This document shows positions 59,420 to 64,000 of a DNA stretch of 64,000 bases, piece after piece. The notes beneath the pieces were generated by a model. It ran no database searches, was not told the DNA's origin, and saw only the letters and a list, made by a program, of their open reading frames with translations. Numbering within the stretch: position 1 is the first letter of the stretch; each line of letters begins with the position of its first letter. The DNA is from Nocardioides sp. GY 10113. GTDB lineage: Bacteria > Actinomycetota > Actinomycetes > Propionibacteriales > Nocardioidaceae. Made by a program: the position numbers and the translations under genes. The stretch covers positions 1-64,000 of the forward strand of contig NZ_STGK01000010.1 in the NCBI RefSeq assembly GCF_004919105.1, written 5' to 3'.

Positions 59420-60850
59420 ATGACCATCTTCTCCGCCGCCGTCGCGGCCTACCTGGTCGCCGGCCTGCTCTTCGTGCTCGCGCTGGCGGGCCTGTCCAAG
59501 CACGAGTCCGCCAAGCTCGGCAACTCCTTCGGCATCCTCGGCATGGGCGTGGCGCTGGTCGCCACCGTCGCGCTGGCCATCGACACCGACATCAACACGC
59601 TCGGCACGATCCTGCTGATCGTGGCGGTCGGCCTGGGCGCGGCGATCGGCCTCAACCTGGCCCGGACGGTCGAGATGACCGGCATGCCCGAGCTGATCGC
59701 GCTGCTGCACAGCTTCGTCGGCCTGGCCGCCGTACTGGTCGGCTGGAACGGCTACCTCCACATCGAGGCGCACCCGCACGGCCGGGACGCGGTGGCCCTG
59801 GACCTCCAGGGCCTGCTCGGCATCCACTCCGCCGAGGTCTTCATCGGCGTCTTCATCGGCGCGGTCACCTTCACCGGCTCGATCGTGGCGAACCTGAAGC
59901 TGTCGGCGAAGATGAAGTCCGCGCCGCTGGTGCTGCCCGGCAAGAACGCGATCAACCTCGGCGCGCTGGCGCTCTTCGCGGTGCTGACCGTCTGGTTCGT
60001 GATCGACCCGCAGCTGTGGCTGCTGATCCTGGTCACGATCGTCGCGCTGGCGCTCGGCTGGCACCTGGTCGCCTCGATCGGCGGCGGCGACATGCCGGTC
60101 GTGGTCTCGATGCTGAACAGCTACTCCGGTTGGGCCGCGGCCGCCTCGGGCTTCCTGCTCGACAACAACCTGCTGATCATCGTCGGCGCGCTGGTCGGGT
60201 CGTCCGGTGCCTACCTGTCCTACATCATGTGCGCCGCGATGAACCGCTCGTTCATCTCCGTCATCGCGGGTGGCTTCGGCATCGAGGCCGGCCCGGCCGA
60301 GGACAAGGACTACGGCGAGCACCGCGAGATCAACGCCGAGGGCGCAGCCGAGCTGCTGGCCAACGCCTCGTCGGTGGTGATCACCCCCGGCTACGGCATG
60401 GCGGTCGCCCAGGCCCAGTACCCGGTCGCCGACCTCACCGCCAAGCTGCGCGCCAGGGGTGTCGACGTCCGGTTCGGCATCCACCCGGTCGCCGGTCGCC
60501 TGCCCGGCCACATGAACGTGCTGCTGGCCGAGGCCAAGGTGCCCTACGACATCGTGCTCGAGATGGACGAGATCAACGACGACTTCCCCGAGACCGACGT
60601 CGTCCTCGTCATCGGCGCCAACGACACCGTCAACCCGGCCGCCGCCGAGGACCCGTCCTCGCCGATCGCCGGCATGCCGGTGCTGGAGGTCTGGAACGCC
60701 AAGGACGTCATCGTCTTCAAGCGCTCCATGGCCACCGGCTACGCCGGCGTGCAGAACCCGCTGTTCTTCCGCGAGAACAGCCAGATGCTGTTCGGTGACG
60801 CGAAGGAGCGGGTCGACGACATCCTGGAGTCGCTGCGCGTGCTGGTCTGA
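59420..60850 (+). CDS. pntB: NAD(P) transhydrogenase, subunit beta
   Basis: A 476-residue subunit. About nine membrane helices (1-260) form the proton channel part of domain II, followed by the NADP(H)-binding domain III with [15 protein letters not shown] near 310, [15 protein letters not shown] near 357 and [10 protein letters not shown] near 395. It completes the transhydrogenase with pntA. Together with zwf it helps to balance NADPH supply. Confidence 0.95.
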   Translation: MTIFSAAVAAYLVAGLLFVLALAGLSKHESAKLGNSFGILGMGVALVATVALAIDTDINTLGTILLIVAVGLGAAIGLNLARTVEMTGMPELIALLHSFVGLAAVLVGWNGYLHIEAHPHGRDAVALDLQGLLGIHSAEVFIGVFIGAVTFTGSIVANLKLSAKMKSAPLVLPGKNAINLGALALFAVLTVWFVIDPQLWLLILVTIVALALGWHLVASIGGGDMPVVVSMLNSYSGWAAAASGFLLDNNLLIIVGALVGSSGAYLSYIMCAAMNRSFISVIAGGFGIEAGPAEDKDYGEHREINAEGAAELLANASSVVITPGYGMAVAQAQYPVADLTAKLRARGVDVRFGIHPVAGRLPGHMNVLLAEAKVPYDIVLEMDEINDDFPETDVVLVIGANDTVNPAAAEDPSSPIAGMPVLEVWNAKDVIVFKRSMATGYAGVQNPLFFRENSQMLFGDAKERVDDILESLRVLV

Positions 60851-60867
60851 CGCGCTCGGCGTACGAC

Positions 60868-60898
60868 GAGGGGCCGGTCCCGGTGGGGCCGGCCCCTC
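60868..60898 (+). terminator. terminator of pntAB
   Basis: GAGGGGCCGG pairs perfectly with CCGGCCCCTC around an 11-nt loop, 17 nt past the stop codon. Confidence 0.8.
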
Positions 60899-60962
60899 GG
60901 TCGTTCTGTGGGTCGTCACTGCAGCCCCACGAATCACCGGAAGCCACCCAGCGCGACCGCCG

Positions 60963-62294
60963 CTACTGCAGCCGGGGGTCGAGCACGAGGTCGATCAGGC
61001 GCTGGTCGAGATCGTCGCTGATCGGGTCCTCGTCCTCACGCACGATCATCCCCTCGTGGACCAGCACGGTGTGGCGTGGCCCCACGTAGACGAGCTCACG
61101 GCTGTCGGCCCGCGAGTTCCGGGGGCAGCAGCTGGCCCAGTCCTCCTCGTCCCAGGCGCCGACGAAGACCGTCGTCGGGTCGTCGCCGCCGTACACGCGG
61201 CGCTCGACGCACCCGATCAGCCAGCTGCGCCCGCAGACGGGATCCGCCCCGGCGAGCTGCACCGTGACCATCAACCCCTTCCGGTCGGTGAGCGCACCCT
61301 CGACGGCGGCGAGACCCGGGTGGTTCCCCGCCCAGCTCCGCGTGTCGCGTCGGAAGCTGGGGAAGTGGTCCTGCACGACGGAGGCGACGGTGTCGTCCGA
61401 GGGCATCGCCACCGCCGCGTCGGGCAGGGTGAGTCGCGGGTCGGCGGCCGCCGCCGCCATCGCGGCGGTGGCGAACGGGTTGAAGTCGGGCGTGCCGCGC
61501 CCCTCGACCAGGACGTAGCCGGTCCGGCCGTCGCGGCGCTCGATCGCCACCGCGACCTGGTAGTCACCACACGTCGAGGGCGCCACGGCGGGGCCCTCGT
61601 AGGCGCCGCAGTGCCGCTCCCACCGGGTGAGGGTCCCGGGCTCGCCCCGGGGACCGGTGACCGTCTCGTCCGTGCACCACACCGCACCGTTGCTGGCCGC
61701 CGTCTGCCGGGGGAAGAACCGGCATCCGACGGAGGGGTCCGGCGCATCGGGGTCGACGACCAGCCCGATACGTCCGTAGGTGTCATGCGCCGACTGCGCG
61801 GGGTCGTCCGTGTCGAAGGAGGACCCTTCGGCCGGCAGCGTGAACTCGACGCCGAAGACGGTGTCGTCGGGGCCCTCCAGGCTCCTACCCGCCGGTTCGA
61901 GGTGCTCGGTCGCGATCGCGAACCACGCGCCCCGGGTCGCCCGCAACGGGTCGGCGATCTCCCAGCCGTACCCCTCCCCGGCCGCGACCTTCGTGTCGAC
62001 CCAGGTCTGCGGCGACTGGGTCTTCTGGATCGACGACGGGGTCGGCGAAGGAGTCGGCGACGGCAGCTGGGCGGGGAGCGGCCGTCCGTCGCCGCCGCCG
62101 ATCGACCCGACCAGGGCGATGGCGCCCACGACGACCACCACCGCGGCGACCGCGACGACGGCCAGGGCACGGTGCCGGGCAGCGCGGGCCCGGCTCCGAC
62201 GCCCCAGAGCGCCGAGGTCCGGCGGCGGCGGCACGTCGACGTCGGCCCACCGGGCGAGTTGTCGACGCAGCTCGGTCTCGATCGGGGCGGTCAT
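60963..62294 (-). CDS. membrane protein co-encoded with a sigma factor (candidate anti-sigma or sensor)
   Basis: A 443-residue protein. The first about 40 residues are charged and Pro-containing (cytosolic), one membrane helix follows (about 42-66, LAVVAVAAVVVVVGAIALVG), then a Pro/Thr-rich linker (SPTPSPTPSS) and a large extracytoplasmic domain with seven Cys. This topology fits an anti-sigma factor or a membrane partner of the sigma factor whose gene overlaps by ATGA, but it lacks a recognisable zinc-binding anti-sigma motif. The domain family is unknown. Confidence 0.8.
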   Translation of the reverse strand: MTAPIETELRRQLARWADVDVPPPPDLGALGRRSRARAARHRALAVVAVAAVVVVVGAIALVGSIGGGDGRPLPAQLPSPTPSPTPSSIQKTQSPQTWVDTKVAAGEGYGWEIADPLRATRGAWFAIATEHLEPAGRSLEGPDDTVFGVEFTLPAEGSSFDTDDPAQSAHDTYGRIGLVVDPDAPDPSVGCRFFPRQTAASNGAVWCTDETVTGPRGEPGTLTRWERHCGAYEGPAVAPSTCGDYQVAVAIERRDGRTGYVLVEGRGTPDFNPFATAAMAAAAADPRLTLPDAAVAMPSDDTVASVVQDHFPSFRRDTRSWAGNHPGLAAVEGALTDRKGLMVTVQLAGADPVCGRSWLIGCVERRVYGGDDPTTVFVGAWDEEDWASCCPRNSRADSRELVYVGPRHTVLVHEGMIVREDEDPISDDLDQRLIDLVLDPRLQ

Positions 62295-62785
62295 GACGGC
62301 TGCTCCTCCGCAGTTGGGTGCTCGGCGAGGGATCGCTTCAGCGCCGTCAGCGCCCGATGGCACTGCGACTTCACCGTGCCGACCGAGCAGCCCAGCGCCG
62401 CCGCGGTGTCGGCCTCGGTGAGGTCCTCGTAGTAGCGGAGCACCACGACCGCGCGTTGCCGCGGCGGCAGTGCGTGCACGCCGCGCCACAGGTCGATGCC
62501 GTCAGCGGGGTCCGGCACCGGATCCGGCGGCAGCGCGCCCAGCCTCAGCCGTCCCGCGCGACGCAGCCGGGTACGGCGCTCGCCGAGGTAGGTGTTGAGC
62601 ATGACCTTGCGCAGGTAGGCGTCCGGAGCATCCATCGACCGGATCCGGTCCCACCGGGAGAACGCCGTGACGAGGGCCTCCTGGACCAGGTCCTCGGCGC
62701 TCTCGCGGCGCCCGGTGAGCAGGTGGGCGGTCCGGAACAGGGCGGGCCACCGGGCAGCGACGTAGTCGGCGAAGTCGTCATCCAT
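62291..62785 (-). CDS. SigE-type ECF RNA polymerase sigma factor
   Basis: A 164-residue sigma-70 family member. Region 2 shows LFRTAHLLTGRRESAEDLVQEALVTAF (about 17-43) with WDRIRSMDAPDAYLRKVM. Region 4 holds LPPRQRAVVVLRYYEDLTEA and the helix-turn-helix GCSVGTVKSQCHRAL near 133-147. This matches the SigE-like subgroup common in actinobacteria (SigE/ECF with membrane partner). The stop overlaps the start of the membrane gene. No clear autoregulatory promoter is identified in the 194-bp gap upstream. Confidence 0.9.
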   Translation of the reverse strand: MDDDFADYVAARWPALFRTAHLLTGRRESAEDLVQEALVTAFSRWDRIRSMDAPDAYLRKVMLNTYLGERRTRLRRAGRLRLGALPPDPVPDPADGIDLWRGVHALPPRQRAVVVLRYYEDLTEADTAAALGCSVGTVKSQCHRALTALKRSLAEHPTAEEQPS

Positions 62786-62979
62786 CGACGTCTCACCAGC
62801 GCCCTGTCCGGCCCCGCCGCGCCCCGGCGCGGTCGCTCCACATGACCCTCACACCCACCACAAGGTCACCACACCACCAAAGGGTTGCCTGAGGACAGCA
62901 GGCATTTTCTGCGGCGTGCGGTGCTTCGTCACTCCTGTCGCAGGAATCCCCGGTCCACCGGTGATTCCCGCACCCCCGC

Positions 62980-63555
62980 TCACCCGCCAATCGGGATCTC
63001 CGCCAGCACCTCGTACCGCGGCCGCCCCGCAGCCCCCTCCCCCAGGTGGGAGGCGATCACCGCCACCTCGTAGACCGGCCACTCGGGCCCGGAGTAGGTC
63101 TCCAGCAGCCGCACCCAGTTGCTGGTGTCGGCGGGGTGGCGCAGCCGGGCCACGGTCAGGTGCGGGCGGAACCGCTGGCCGTCGACGGTCGTCCCGACCC
63201 GGACCGCCGCGTTGCGCGCCCGGCCCGCCATCCGCTCCAGCACCACGTCGGCGGCCTCGCTGACCGGCGCCACGCCGACCGCCAGCACCCGGGTCGCGGC
63301 GGCGTCCGGGAAGACCACCGGACCCGCCAGGCGCAGGTCCGGGATCGGGGTCCGCTCCAGCCCCTCGGCCAACCGGTCGACGTACTCGTCGGCCAGGTGG
63401 TCGACCACGTCGGGCAGGAACGCCAGCGTCACGTGGAACTGGGTGGACAGCGTCCAGCGGAAGTCGGCGGCGTCGCGGCGCGGCTCGAGGAAGGCCTCGA
63501 GGTGCTCCACGGCGTCGGCCGGCGGGACGACGGCGGCGAAGAGTCGGGTGCCCAT
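62980..63555 (-). CDS. thpR: RNA 2',3'-cyclic phosphodiesterase
   Basis: A 191-residue 2H phosphoesterase with the two HxTx motifs H41-V-T43 (FHVTLAFL) and H132-L-T134 (RPHLTVARL). It opens 2',3'-cyclic phosphates on RNA and was formerly called 2'-5' RNA ligase. The length is normal. The ATG at 63555 follows GATGAT by 6 nt, a weak leaderless -10. Confidence 0.92.
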   Translation of the reverse strand: MGTRLFAAVVPPADAVEHLEAFLEPRRDAADFRWTLSTQFHVTLAFLPDVVDHLADEYVDRLAEGLERTPIPDLRLAGPVVFPDAAATRVLAVGVAPVSEAADVVLERMAGRARNAAVRVGTTVDGQRFRPHLTVARLRHPADTSNWVRLLETYSGPEWPVYEVAVIASHLGEGAAGRPRYEVLAEIPIGG

Positions 63556-63612
63556 CGGGCCATCATCCCGTGTACGGGCACCCCGACGCGCGCTCCCCGG
63601 TCGTGCCCGGCG

Positions 63613-64000
63613 TCAGGCACAGCCCTCTCGGACCGCGGCGGCCGCGATCGGGCCGGAGGGGTCCTGGCCGCAGCGCCGCCAGCCGCGAACCGGGCTGCCG
63701 AACGACCTCCACCGGCCCTCACGGTAGGTGACGACGTACGCCCCGGCGTTCGCGCCGCGCCCGGCCCGGCAGGAGTAGCGGCGGAAGGATCCGGCGGCGA
63801 CCATGTTGCCCCGGAAGACCGGGAAGGCCTGGTTCCGAGTCGTCGTGTTGCGCAGGTCGACCCGTACGCGCGCCGCGTGCCGGAGCGTTGTCGAGCCGGC
63901 GCTCCGCAGGCGGAGCCCGGATTCGGACGCCGCAGCGTCCAGCACCGCGGCCGCGCCGGACGGGCGAAGCGCGCGACCGCCGCGGAACCGGACCGTCGCC
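63613..64000 (-). CDS. hypothetical secreted-type protein, C-terminal part
   Basis: The frame is open to the right edge of the window, so this is the C-terminal 128 residues. It is Arg/Ala-rich with a beta-like segment VRVDLRNTTTRNQAFPVFRG and two pairs of Cys (YSCRAG, RRCGQDP and the last REGCA), which suggests an exported domain. A possible internal GTG start at 63945 has no clear support. The family is not recognised. Confidence 0.55.
   Translation of the reverse strand, partial: ATVRFRGGRALRPSGAAAVLDAAASESGLRLRSAGSTTLRHAARVRVDLRNTTTRNQAFPVFRGNMVAAGSFRRYSCRAGRGANAGAYVVTYREGRWRSFGSPVRGWRRCGQDPSGPIAAAAVREGCA

Noticed and set aside
62943..62968. GGAATCCCCGG/CCGGTGATTCC palindrome as a third CGTCGTCAC-family element
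   Set aside because: The CGTCAC end is present only on one side and the outer arms do not pair.

Overview
The window is chromosomal DNA of a high-GC (roughly 70% or more) Gram-positive actinobacterium, most likely a Nocardioidaceae member close to Nocardioides. Supporting signs are the bifunctional dCTP deaminase, a DtxR/IdeR iron box, the tadA partner protein, frequent GTG starts, GTGA/ATGA gene overlaps and many leaderless -10 boxes (TANNNT) 6-7 nt before start codons. The genus is inferred; no rRNA is present.

Layout. 1-730: a truncated secreted-protein gene, a DUF2461 gene cut after 28 codons and a duplicated tRNA-Gly 3' end, together a likely integration scar. 771-9337: SGNH hydrolase, dcd, iron-regulated siderophore-interacting protein, a meta-cleavage aldolase/acetaldehyde dehydrogenase pair with an IclR regulator, a DUF4097 protein with a ribbon-helix-helix partner, and a HAD phosphatase. 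9359-18757: a membrane-anchored Fe-S oxidoreductase with a long SLFD-repeat tail, an M1 peptidase lipoprotein and a 2-oxoacid dehydrogenase operon (E1a-E1b-E2), flanked by two inverted copies of a 46-bp palindromic repeat array. 18954-29663: a zinc transporter, three small membrane proteins, and a four-gene operon of DUF2126/transglutaminase, circularly permuted ATP-grasp fused to alpha-E, second transglutaminase and zinc metallopeptidase, which looks like a poorly characterised peptide-ligation/tagging system.

29738-46276: HisC-like aminotransferase, amidinohydrolase with divergent GntR regulator, small membrane protein, tyrosine phosphatase, thioesterase, a ParB-like/LytR_C pair, a K+/H+ antiporter, a flavin dehydrogenase behind a KstR-type operator coupled to an aminotransferase, a MoxR-VWA pair, and a TetR-racemase module divergent from a bicupin. 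46546-64000: tRNA-Ser, aldo/keto reductase, ROK regulator, chemoreceptor, a complete Entner-Doudoroff operon (zwf-edd-eda), tadA with its partner, upp, transhydrogenase pntA-pntB, a SigE-type sigma factor with a membrane partner, thpR and a partial secreted protein.

Most of the content is core metabolism: NADPH and pyruvate supply (zwf-edd-eda, pntAB), acyl-CoA formation (E1/E2), steroid or aromatic side pathways and iron homeostasis. The most unusual features are the ATP-grasp/transglutaminase operon, the SLFD tail, the 72-bp-period palindrome arrays, the leaderless promoter pattern and the tRNA-Gly scar.
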